NCBI GenBank assembly: GCA_937982065.1
Contig: CALJMO010000047.1
Coordinates: 66,540-130,539, forward strand
DNA from: an uncultured Collinsella sp.
Lineage (GTDB): Bacteria; Actinomycetota; Coriobacteriia; Coriobacteriales; Coriobacteriaceae
DNA length: 64,000 nucleotides
Reading direction: 5' to 3'
Below, piece after piece: positions 41,288 to 48,770 of this stretch (its first letter is position 1; each line of letters opens with the position of its first letter). A program made the position numbers and the translations under genes. The notes under the pieces are model-generated. The model was given only the letters and a program-made list of their open reading frames with translations, did no database searches and was not told the origin of the DNA.

Positions 41288-43180
41288 TTACTGTTGCTTT
41301 GGCATCAGCGGATTTTCGCGTGTGAGGAGGTTCATGAACTCCTCGCCCGTGATCGTCTCCTTCTTGTACAGATAACGAGCCAGCTCATGGAGCTTGAACT
41401 TGTTCTCCTTCAGGATCTGCAGGGCGCGATCATGCGCGTCCTCGATCAGCTTGGCGACAATCGCGTCCACGCGCTCGGCCGTACCGGGGGCGCAGGTGAG
41501 CGACGTGTCCTGGTTGAGGTACGCGTTCTGGACGGTACCGAGCGCCATCATGCCAAACTCATCGGACATACCAAAGCGCGTCACCATGTTACGGGCGAGT
41601 TTGGTGGCCTGCTCGATATCGTTGGCGGCGCCGGTCGTCATCTCGCCAAAGATGAGCTCCTCGGCCGCGCGGCCACCGCAGTAGACGGCGAGCTTGTCCA
41701 GGACCTCCTGGCGCGTGGTCAGGAAGCGCTCGTCCTCCTCGACCTGCATGGTGTAGCCCAGAGCGCCGCTCGTGCGCGGCACGATGGTGATCTTGGTAAC
41801 CGGCGCGGAACCCTTTTGGCGGGCAGCGACGATGGCATGACCGATCTCGTGGTAGGAAACGACCTGCTTCTCGTGGTCGGAAAGCACCGTGGACTTACGC
41901 TGCTGGCCGGCAATGACGACCTCCACCGACTCCTCGAAGTCGTCCTGGGTCGCGCGCTTGCGGCCTTCGCGAACAGCGCGCAGGGCACCCTCGTTGATGA
42001 TATTGGCAAGGTCGGCGCCCGAGGCACCGGGCGTGGCGCGGGCAATCGCAGTCAGGTCGATCGGCGGCTGCGTTTTCACGCTCTTGGCATGCAGCTCAAG
42101 AATGTTCTTACGGCCGGTCAGGTCGGGCAGTTCAACGGGGATGCGGCGGTCAAAACGACCGGGGCGCAGCAGAGCGGGATCGAGGCTGTCGGGACGGTTG
42201 GTGGCAGCGAGGACGACGATGCCTTTGTGGTTATCGAAGCCGTCCATCTCGGTCAGCAGCTGGTTGAGCGTCTGCTCGCGCTCGTCATTGCCGCTAAATC
42301 CGCCGCCGTCACGCTTTTTGCCGATGGTATCGATCTCGTCGATAAAGACGATGCACGGGGCCTTTTCCTTGGCCTGCTTAAACAGATCGCGAACCTTGGC
42401 GGCGCCACGGCCGACGAACATCTCGACAAACTCAGAACCCGAAATGCTAAAGAACGGCACGCCCGCCTCGCCGGCCACAGCCTTGGCGAGCAGGGTCTTA
42501 CCGGTACCCGGAGGGCCAACAAGAAGAGCACCGCGCGGCAGCTTGGCGCCAATTTCCTCGTAGCGCTGCGGCTTCTCCAGAAAGTCGACGACCTCCTTAA
42601 GGGATTCCTTGGCCTCTTCCTGGCCTGCAACATCCTTAAAGGTCACGCCCACATCTTTGGAGGCGATAACGCGAGCGCCGGACTTACCCAGTCCGCCGCC
42701 GCCAAAGCCACCACCGCCAAAGTTCATCGACGGACCGTCTTCGCCCATGGCCTTCTTCATACGGCGGTTGAGCCACCAGCCGATGAGGAAGAAAATCGCC
42801 ATGGGAAGAATGAGGGTGAGCAGGTAGTAGGTCATCAGACCCGAGTTCTTATCGGGAACGACCGACTCAAGCGAGGCGCCAGATTCAAGCACGCGATCGG
42901 TAAAGCCCGCATCATTCGGCACACCGGTCGTCTTGTAGGCGATGTTCTCGTCCTCGCCCTTCTTGGTGTAATAAATCGTGTAATCGTCCGTGTTGTACTC
43001 AACCTTGTCAACGCTCTTCTTATCGAGCGCTTTGACAAACGTCGAGTAATCGGTCTTCGTAATCTGCTGCGTGTGACCGATGTTGGGGAACAGAACGGTC
43101 GAGAGCACGAGGTAGACGACGAAGGCGATGAGCACGTAGAGGATCATATTCCGTCTACGTTTGTTGTCATCCATCTCCAT
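41288..43180 (-). CDS. ftsH: ATP-dependent zinc metalloprotease FtsH
   Basis: This membrane-anchored AAA+ protease degrades misfolded membrane proteins and regulators. It has two N-terminal spans around an extracytoplasmic segment (RRNMILYVLIAFVVYLV, YYLLTLILPMAIFFLIGWWL). The AAA module follows: Walker A GPPGTGKTLLA, Walker B CIVFIDEIDTIG, second region of homology AATNRPDSLDPALLRPGRFD. The zinc site is HEIGH with a downstream Glu/Asp. A Gly-rich stretch (GGGGFGGGGLG) precedes the AAA domain. I favour the ATG at 43180 (GGAG 8 nt upstream) over the ATG at 43195. It is divergent from the corrinoid adenosyltransferase gene. Confidence 0.95.
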   Translation of the reverse strand: MEMDDNKRRRNMILYVLIAFVVYLVLSTVLFPNIGHTQQITKTDYSTFVKALDKKSVDKVEYNTDDYTIYYTKKGEDENIAYKTTGVPNDAGFTDRVLESGASLESVVPDKNSGLMTYYLLTLILPMAIFFLIGWWLNRRMKKAMGEDGPSMNFGGGGFGGGGLGKSGARVIASKDVGVTFKDVAGQEEAKESLKEVVDFLEKPQRYEEIGAKLPRGALLVGPPGTGKTLLAKAVAGEAGVPFFSISGSEFVEMFVGRGAAKVRDLFKQAKEKAPCIVFIDEIDTIGKKRDGGGFSGNDEREQTLNQLLTEMDGFDNHKGIVVLAATNRPDSLDPALLRPGRFDRRIPVELPDLTGRKNILELHAKSVKTQPPIDLTAIARATPGASGADLANIINEGALRAVREGRKRATQDDFEESVEVVIAGQQRKSTVLSDHEKQVVSYHEIGHAIVAARQKGSAPVTKITIVPRTSGALGYTMQVEEDERFLTTRQEVLDKLAVYCGGRAAEELIFGEMTTGAANDIEQATKLARNMVTRFGMSDEFGMMALGTVQNAYLNQDTSLTCAPGTAERVDAIVAKLIEDAHDRALQILKENKFKLHELARYLYKKETITGEEFMNLLTRENPLMPKQQ

Positions 43181-43272
43181 CTGCTTGAACTCCATCTACT
43201 GTGGTTGATAATGCTAACTAGAATACCCAACCCGGACGGCGATAAACCGACGCCGGGCACGAAAGGACAGAG

Positions 43273-43758
43273 ATGGCATCACTTGAAGTCGGCAAGGTTC
43301 AGATCTATACGGGCGACGGCAAGGGCAAAACCACGGCTGCGCTGGGATTGGCGATGCGCGCCAAAGGTTATGGGCTCGACGTACTCATGCTGCAGTTTGC
43401 CAAGAAGCTGCACTGCGCCGAGCACGACGCCGCGCCGCGCCTGGGACTGCGCATTGTACAGGCCGATCGCGACACACCCGAGGCCTGCGCCGAGCAGATC
43501 ATGGAGCTCGCACGCGAGCAGATATCACAGGTCGACGTTCTGATTATGGACGAACTCGGCGAAGCGATGCGCCGCGGATTCGTGACGCGCGAGGATGTGG
43601 AGGGACTGATCGCGCTGAAGCCTGCCACCACGGAGCTCGTGCTCACCGGCCGCGGGCTGCTGCCTCTCGCGGACCTCGCCGACCTAGTCACCGAAATGCG
43701 CCCCGTCAAACACTACTTCGACGAAGGCCTCCTAGCCCGTCAAGGCATCGAATACTAA
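43273..43758 (+). CDS. Corrinoid adenosyltransferase (BtuR/CobO type)
   Basis: This enzyme transfers the adenosyl group of ATP to cob(I)alamin or cob(I)yrinic acid a,c-diamide. It is 161 residues, slightly shorter than E. coli BtuR. The P-loop is GDGKGKTTAALG, LIMDELGEAM is the Walker B-like motif, VLTGRGL is conserved, and the protein ends RQGIEY. GAAAGGA precedes the ATG. It stands alone, divergent from ftsH. No cobalamin biosynthesis operon is nearby, so corrinoid salvage is a reasonable guess. Confidence 0.88.
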   Translation: MASLEVGKVQIYTGDGKGKTTAALGLAMRAKGYGLDVLMLQFAKKLHCAEHDAAPRLGLRIVQADRDTPEACAEQIMELAREQISQVDVLIMDELGEAMRRGFVTREDVEGLIALKPATTELVLTGRGLLPLADLADLVTEMRPVKHYFDEGLLARQGIEY

Positions 43759-43771
43759 TTGATCCAAAGGG

Positions 43772-43831
43772 GACGGAGGAAAACGGATCATCGACATCAA
43801 GACGGAGAGAAATGATCCGTTTTCCTCCGTC
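43772..43831. repeat. Perfect 20-bp inverted repeat with GGGGAC foot
   Basis: GACGGAGGAAAACGGATCAT (43772-43791) is exactly reverse-complemented at 43812-43831 around a 20-bp spacer. GGGGAC stands at the left foot. Another ACGGATCATT copy follows just outside, at about 43836. It lies between the convergent corrinoid adenosyltransferase and MATE genes. There is no T-run. Confidence 0.75.
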
Positions 43832-43843
43832 TCATACGGATCA

Positions 43844-45193
43844 TTAGGCGGTGGCGCGGCCGAGCCAGTTGCCGCTATGGTGGTAGATGGTGAACATCGT
43901 GGCGGTGATGAGCCAGGTTACAGGGTAGACCAGCAGCAGGTGCTCAAGCGACGGATCGAACGGCATAATCGCAAACACCCAGATCACCCTGAGCACGACG
44001 GTGCCAAAAATCGTGAGCAGCATGGGCTGCAAGCTCACGCCGGCACCACGAATGGAGCCCGACGCGTTCTCGATAATCGAGAAAATCGCGTAGAACGGCG
44101 CAATGAAATGAAGAATCGTCGTGGTATACGCCGAAATCGAAGCATCGTCGACAAACAGACGCGACAACGGACCCGAGAATACCAGCAGCACGGCAGACAG
44201 GCCGCCAATGAGCATAAACGACAGCACGAGCGACGTATGGTAGCCCTTGCGCATGCGCTCGTAGTTGCGCGCGCCAAAGTTCTGTGCCGAGAACGTGGTG
44301 ATCGACACGCCAAGCGCCTCGGTAACCATCCAGACGATGCCATCCAAGCGGCCCGAAAGACCCCACGCCGTGGTGACATCGGCACCAAACGAATTGACCG
44401 ACACCTGAATCAAAACGTTGGAAATCGAATACGCAGCAGACTGAAAGCCAAGCGGCAGACCACACGAGATCATGCTCTTGCAAATGCCAGGATCAATGCC
44501 GAGTTTGGACAGTGAAAGCCGCCACGCACCCGGTGCGTGCATCATACGAATCACGATCATCGTGGCGTTAGAGCAAATGGTCAGTGCCACCGCGATACCG
44601 CAGCCCAGAGCCTCCATATGAAGCACGGCAACGAAGATGACATCCAGCACCGCATTAACAAGGCAGCCGGAAGCGATAATCACAGCAGGCCCGCGCGTGT
44701 CGCCCACGGCGCGCAGCAGTGCCGTTCCCATATTGAGCAGCAGCGCCGCAACCATGGCGGCAAAATAGCAACGAGCATATGCCACGCCCTCGGCCAACAG
44801 TTCATGCGGCGTGTTCATAAGCACCAGCATGGGCTCAACGAACACTATGCCAAGAATCGAGAAAACGATACCGCCCACCAACGCGAGCGTCATGGCCGTA
44901 TGGACCGAACGACTCAGCCGCTCATCATCGTGCTGGCCAAAATACTGACCGGTAATGACCGCGCAGCCGGCGCCAACACCAACGCAAAAGCCAATGCAGA
45001 GCTCGGTAAGCACCATCGTGGCTTGAATGCCACCCAGTGCGAGTTTGCCGCCAAACTGGCCGACGATATACGTACCGATGAGCGTGTAGGCCTGCTGAAA
45101 AAACGAACTAAAAAAGATGGGAACGCACAGCGAAAGCAGCTGCTGCCAAATAACACCCTGCGTTACATCGATAGCCGTAGATTTCTTAGCCAC
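43844..45193 (-). CDS. MATE family efflux transporter
   Basis: This is a 449-residue multidrug/toxin extrusion antiporter of the DinF/NorM superfamily with about 12 membrane spans. GVIWQQLLSLCVPIFFSSFF is the N-terminal repeat start. FQQAYTLIGTYIVGQFGG and GMGTVLAVALGC-like stretches (here VGAGCAVITGQYFGQHDDE) are typical. The second half begins at CKSMISCGLPLGFQSAAYSI. I start at the GTG at 45193 with GGGGAGG upstream; an upstream TTG (45226) is less likely. Substrate unknown. Confidence 0.88.
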   Translation of the reverse strand: MAKKSTAIDVTQGVIWQQLLSLCVPIFFSSFFQQAYTLIGTYIVGQFGGKLALGGIQATMVLTELCIGFCVGVGAGCAVITGQYFGQHDDERLSRSVHTAMTLALVGGIVFSILGIVFVEPMLVLMNTPHELLAEGVAYARCYFAAMVAALLLNMGTALLRAVGDTRGPAVIIASGCLVNAVLDVIFVAVLHMEALGCGIAVALTICSNATMIVIRMMHAPGAWRLSLSKLGIDPGICKSMISCGLPLGFQSAAYSISNVLIQVSVNSFGADVTTAWGLSGRLDGIVWMVTEALGVSITTFSAQNFGARNYERMRKGYHTSLVLSFMLIGGLSAVLLVFSGPLSRLFVDDASISAYTTTILHFIAPFYAIFSIIENASGSIRGAGVSLQPMLLTIFGTVVLRVIWVFAIMPFDPSLEHLLLVYPVTWLITATMFTIYHHSGNWLGRATA

Positions 45194-45318
45194 ACGCCCT
45201 CCCCAAAAGCGTACGTCAACCGACAAAACAGTAATTAAAGACCTAAGCTAATAGCAGCTTAGCACCGACCGACGTCGACCGAAACACCCCGAGTCAGAGC
45301 CCGGTGCAAACTATCTGC

Positions 45319-46233
45319 CTAGTGATACAGCCCCGGCTGGTAGTGATACTCGTTGCTCACGTGCGGGCACAGCTGCCAAAAGGCGACGGCACTCGCCGCG
45401 GCCACGTTGAGCGAATCGACCCCGTGCGCCATCGGAATGCGCACGGCTCGGTCGCAGCCCGCGATAGTCTTGGCGCCCAGGCCGGCACCCTCGGTGCCCA
45501 TAAAGATCGCCAGGCGGTCAATCTCCTGCAGCACGGGATCGTCCAGCGATACGGAATCGTCCGTCAATGCCATGGCAGCACAGGAAAAACCGGCTTCGCG
45601 CAGTGCCGCCAGGCCATCGTGCGGCCACACACGAGCCTCGCTGCCAATGCGCGTCCACGGCACCTGAAACACCGTGCCCATGCTCACGCGGGCCGAGCGA
45701 CGGTACAGCGGGTCGCAGCACGTAGGGCTGACCAAAATACCGTCAACGTTCAATGCGGCCGCCGAACGGAAAATCGCGCCCACATTGGTATGGTCGACAA
45801 TACCCTCGAGCACGCACACGCGCACCGGGCGCTCGCCCGCCGCCTCGACGACGCCACCCAAGAACTCATCAACCGGAATCTGCCGCGGGCGACGAAACGC
45901 CGCGAGCGCACCGCGCGTCACGTTAAAGCCCGTCAATTGCTCCATGAGCTCCATGGAGGCAACGAACACAGGAACCGGACCTGCGCCCTCGCGCACAACC
46001 AGGCGCTCAAACAGCGGCATCATCTGATCGAGCCAGCGTTCGCCCAAAAGAAAGCTCAACGGCTGGTATCCGGCACGCACCGCGCGCTCGATAACCTTGG
46101 CACTCTCAGCGATAAAGATACCCTTTTGGGGCTCCAGCACGCAGCGAAGCTCGCGCTCGGTCAGTCGCACGTAGGCGTCGAGCCGCTCATCCGTAAGCGA
46201 ATCGATTCGCAGAACCTCAACGGCATCAGTCAT
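45319..46233 (-). CDS. TrmH/SpoU family RNA methyltransferase
   Basis: This 304-residue SPOUT-class enzyme 2'-O-methylates tRNA or rRNA ribose. An N-terminal substrate-binding domain (about 1-140) with FIAESAKVIERAVRAGY is followed by the knotted SPOUT domain. Motifs are VDHTNVGAIFRSAAALNVDG, LSLGT-like FMGTEGAGLG and MAHGVDSLNVAAASAV. The specific target nucleotide cannot be given. The ribosome binding site is weak. Confidence 0.9.
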   Translation of the reverse strand: MTDAVEVLRIDSLTDERLDAYVRLTERELRCVLEPQKGIFIAESAKVIERAVRAGYQPLSFLLGERWLDQMMPLFERLVVREGAGPVPVFVASMELMEQLTGFNVTRGALAAFRRPRQIPVDEFLGGVVEAAGERPVRVCVLEGIVDHTNVGAIFRSAAALNVDGILVSPTCCDPLYRRSARVSMGTVFQVPWTRIGSEARVWPHDGLAALREAGFSCAAMALTDDSVSLDDPVLQEIDRLAIFMGTEGAGLGAKTIAGCDRAVRIPMAHGVDSLNVAAASAVAFWQLCPHVSNEYHYQPGLYH

Positions 46234-46342
46234 AGCAGCCAGCCCGCACCCTTCTTAACAGCACATCTATACCAAACGAGGCGACGCGAAGCGCCGCCCC
46301 ATGCATTCAATCAACCCGATAATACCGTTCACGCTAGGCGAT

Positions 46343-46861
46343 TCACGCCTCAACGCGACGATATGTCACGAACTCATAATCGAGACCCTCGTCACCCTCG
46401 CCCGCGGCAATCGTGGCAACCCCGCCAGCCTGCGAAACTTCCCATGCAGGATCGGCGTCCAAATTGGGAAAATACGTGTCCACGGGATGGACGCAGTGGT
46501 TATGCGTGACCTCGGCCTCCACGCAGTACGGCAAAAACTGCCGATAGACATCGCCACCACCGATCACCCAGGCAACGGGCTCATCGGCAACCGCGGCGAG
46601 CGCCTCGTCGATACTATGCACCACGTCGACGCCCTCGGGAGCAAAGCTCTCGTCGCGGGTGAGCACGATATTGCGACGGTTCTTGAGCGGACGCCCGCCG
46701 GGAAAACTCAGCAGGTTCTTGCGCCCCATAATAACCGGGCAACCTTTGGTGCACGCCACAAAATGGCGCATGTCGGCGCGATTGGACACCACCATGTCGC
46801 CCTCGCACCCAATGCCCCAGTCGTCACACACGGCGACGATAGCAGATAGCTTACACGTCAT
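46343..46861 (-). CDS. folA: Dihydrofolate reductase
   Basis: This enzyme reduces dihydrofolate to tetrahydrofolate with NADPH. It is 172 residues. LSAIVAVCDDWGIGCEGDM carries the N-terminal block, with the Met20-type loop region unusually containing GCEGDMV in place of IGKDN-LPW. VIMGRKNLLSFPGGRPLKNR and WVIGGGDVYRQFLP are standard. The ATG at 46861 has AGGTGG upstream. It follows thyA on the same strand (stop at 46871), and together they run the dTMP/folate cycle. Confidence 0.92.
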   Translation of the reverse strand: MTCKLSAIVAVCDDWGIGCEGDMVVSNRADMRHFVACTKGCPVIMGRKNLLSFPGGRPLKNRRNIVLTRDESFAPEGVDVVHSIDEALAAVADEPVAWVIGGGDVYRQFLPYCVEAEVTHNHCVHPVDTYFPNLDADPAWEVSQAGGVATIAAGEGDEGLDYEFVTYRRVEA

Positions 46862-46870
46862 GAGCGCCAC

Positions 46871-47719
46871 CTACACTGCAATGGGAATGTTCTTGACCTG
46901 CGGGCCGTGCTCGTAGCCCTCGACGATCAGGTCGTCAGTCGTAAACGCGTAGAAATCGTGCACGTCGGGATTAAGCGTTACCTTGGGCGCCGCAAACTGC
47001 GGACGTTCGATAAGTTCACGGACGATATCGACATGACGGTCGTAAATGTGGGCATCGGCAATCACATGCAACAGCTCACCGGGAATCATATCGACCGATT
47101 GCGCGACCATCATCAGCAAGATGGCGTACTGGCACACATTCCAGTTGTTCGCGGCCAAAATGTCCTGGCTGCGCTGGTTGAGAATCATGTTGAGCGTCGG
47201 TTTATCATCCTGCGGGCGCTGCGTCACGTTATACGTTACGCTGTAGGCGCACGGATACAGGTGCATCTCGGACAGGTCGCTAAACACATAGGTATTCGTC
47301 ATAATGCGGCGGCTGTACGGCGTGTTCTTAAGGTCGTACAGAACGCGGTCCATCTGGTCGAAATCGCCCTCGGCATAATGGCTCTTCTGACCAATCTGGT
47401 ACCCGTAGGCCTTGCCGATGGAGCCGGTCTCATCGGCCCACTCATCCCAAATATGGCTGTTGAGGTCATGGACGTTATTGGACTTCTTTTGATAGATCCA
47501 CAAGATCTCGTCCATGGCAGATTTAAGCGCCGTGCGACGCAGCGTGAGCGCGGGGAACTCCTCGCGCAGGTCGTAACGTGCCGTAACGCCAAAGTTTTTA
47601 ATGGTATAGGCAGGGGTGCCATCCTCCCACACCGGTCGGACCTTTTGCCCCTCGGTGGTGGTGCCATGGTCCAAAATATCGCGGCACATGGCTACAAACT
47701 GTTGATCAGCCTTGCTCAT
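46871..47719 (-). CDS. thyA: Thymidylate synthase
   Basis: This enzyme makes dTMP from dUMP using methylene-tetrahydrofolate. It is 282 residues. The catalytic Cys is in LYPCAYSVTYNV, where the following residue is Ala; most ThyA proteins have PCH here. YSRRIM, LNQRSQDILAANNWNVCQYA and HVIADAHIYDRHVDIVRELI are the other conserved blocks, and HIYDRH is intact. CAGGAGG precedes the ATG at 47719; the 105-codon upstream extension overlaps the divergent gene and is not coding. It is followed by folA. Confidence 0.92.
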   Translation of the reverse strand: MSKADQQFVAMCRDILDHGTTTEGQKVRPVWEDGTPAYTIKNFGVTARYDLREEFPALTLRRTALKSAMDEILWIYQKKSNNVHDLNSHIWDEWADETGSIGKAYGYQIGQKSHYAEGDFDQMDRVLYDLKNTPYSRRIMTNTYVFSDLSEMHLYPCAYSVTYNVTQRPQDDKPTLNMILNQRSQDILAANNWNVCQYAILLMMVAQSVDMIPGELLHVIADAHIYDRHVDIVRELIERPQFAAPKVTLNPDVHDFYAFTTDDLIVEGYEHGPQVKNIPIAV

Positions 47720-47806
47720 TGACCCTCCTGTCAGTCGCCTATAAGCGAGATTCATTGTAGCCCAGGCGCACGCGGCCCCACAGCCCAAACATAAGCCCTC
47801 ACTTTC

Positions 47807-47873
47807 TGACATATGCCAGAAATTCCTTGCGCAAATCCGCACGTTGGCTATTCTATTGTTGACATATGTCAGA
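47807..47873. promoter_or_regulatory. Promoter flanked by twin TGACATATGYCAGA boxes
   Basis: Box 1 is TGACATATGCCAGA at 47807-47820 and box 2 is TGACATATGTCAGA at 47860-47873. TGACATATGTCA in box 2 is a perfect 12-bp palindrome. Between them lie TTGCGC (47827-47832) and TATTCT (47849-47854), a plus-strand promoter with a 16-bp spacer. The boxes are 53 bp apart, close to five helical turns. The start codon of the DUF134-NifX gene is 12 bp beyond box 2. The DUF134 helix-turn-helix is the obvious candidate binder. Confidence 0.6.
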
Positions 47874-47885
47874 TTTGGAGAGCGT

Positions 47886-48650
47886 ATGGCAGGAAGACGC
47901 GAAAAATTGCGCCGCGTTGGGATCATTCCCGAATATCGCGGCTTTACCCCCGACGGCCTTGCCAGCGGAGACGCCATCGACATGACAATCGACGAGCTCG
48001 AAGTCCTGCGGTTATGCGACCTGGAAGGCCTCAATCAGGAGGCAGTCGCCCAGCACATGGGTATCGCTCGTGCCACCGTGGCGGCCATCTGCAGCCGCGC
48101 ACATCGCAAGGTGGCAAACGCGCTGGTCAATGGACGGGCACTCAGCATCGAAGGCGGCAGCATCGCGTACTCCCCCATTACCACAGCGACGGCCGTATGG
48201 CCAGCAAAGGAGGTAGGCACCATGAGGGTGGCAACCACGTACGACAACGGCAACATCTTTATGCACTTTGGCCGCAGCGAGCAGTTCAAGATCTACGACA
48301 TTCAGGACGGCAAGGTGCTCAACGAGCAGGTCGTAGGCACCGGCGGCACTGGTCACGGTGCATTGGCGGGTCTGCTTGCCAACGGTGACGTCGACACGCT
48401 CATCTGCGGCGGTATCGGCGGCGGCGCCATCAACGCGCTCACCCAGGCTGGCATCACGGTCTATGCGGGCGCCCAGGGCAGCTGCGACGCCTGCGTCGAG
48501 GCACTCATTGCCGGCACGCTCTCGCAGACCGGCGAGGCCACCTGCGACTGCCACGGCCATGACCACGAGCACACCCACGAGCATGGCGAGTCCTGCGGCT
48601 GCCACGGCCATCACGAGCACGTGGGCCACGAGGGCTGCGGCTGCCACTAA
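47886..48650 (+). CDS. DUF134 DNA-binding domain fused to NifX/NifB-type dinitrogenase cofactor domain
   Basis: This is a 254-residue fusion. Residues 1-110 are DUF134, with a helix-turn-helix (about 35-75, LEVLRLCDLEGLNQEAVAQH and GIARATVAAICSRA). Residues 113-215 are a NifX/NafY-like domain (TTYDNGNIFMHFGRSEQFKI, ICGGIGGGAINALTQAGI). Residues 220-254 form a tail with 12 His and 6 Cys, plausibly binding metal. In nitrogen fixers the NifX domain binds iron-molybdenum cofactor precursors, but no nif genes are here, and stand-alone forms are of unknown role. An internal Met113 (48222) has AAGGAGGT 7 nt upstream, so the NifX part may also be made alone. The start at 47886 follows TTTGGAG. It is divergent from thyA. 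Confidence 0.87.
   Translation: MAGRREKLRRVGIIPEYRGFTPDGLASGDAIDMTIDELEVLRLCDLEGLNQEAVAQHMGIARATVAAICSRAHRKVANALVNGRALSIEGGSIAYSPITTATAVWPAKEVGTMRVATTYDNGNIFMHFGRSEQFKIYDIQDGKVLNEQVVGTGGTGHGALAGLLANGDVDTLICGGIGGGAINALTQAGITVYAGAQGSCDACVEALIAGTLSQTGEATCDCHGHDHEHTHEHGESCGCHGHHEHVGHEGCGCH
48207..48224 (+). promoter_or_regulatory. Internal ribosome binding site and start within the DUF134-NifX gene
   Basis: AAGGAGGT (48207-48214), a full match to the anti-Shine-Dalgarno core, stands 7 nt before an in-frame ATG (48222-48224) exactly at the DUF134/NifX domain boundary. Initiation here would give a 142-residue NifX-plus-tail protein without the DNA-binding part. Confidence 0.65.
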
Positions 48651-48713
48651 CGGCACGGCACCGCGAGCTCGGGGCGCGACGCCGAACGCAACCCAACAAT
48701 CAAAGCCAACAAC

Positions 48714-48745
48714 AAAGGCCACCCAGTAGCTTCCGAGTGGCCTTT
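48714..48745. terminator. Bidirectional terminator between the DUF134-NifX gene and ffh
   Basis: AAAGGCCAC and GTGGCCTTT form a perfect 9-bp stem with A- and T-rich ends, lying between two convergent genes. Confidence 0.75.
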
Positions 48746-48770
48746 GCCATATCAAGCTGGAATTACAGCC

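Noticed and set aside
47720..48034. N-terminal extension of thymidylate synthase of about 105 residues
   Set aside because: It overlaps the divergent promoter and the start of the DUF134-NifX gene and is low complexity. The ATG at 47719 has CAGGAGG directly upstream.
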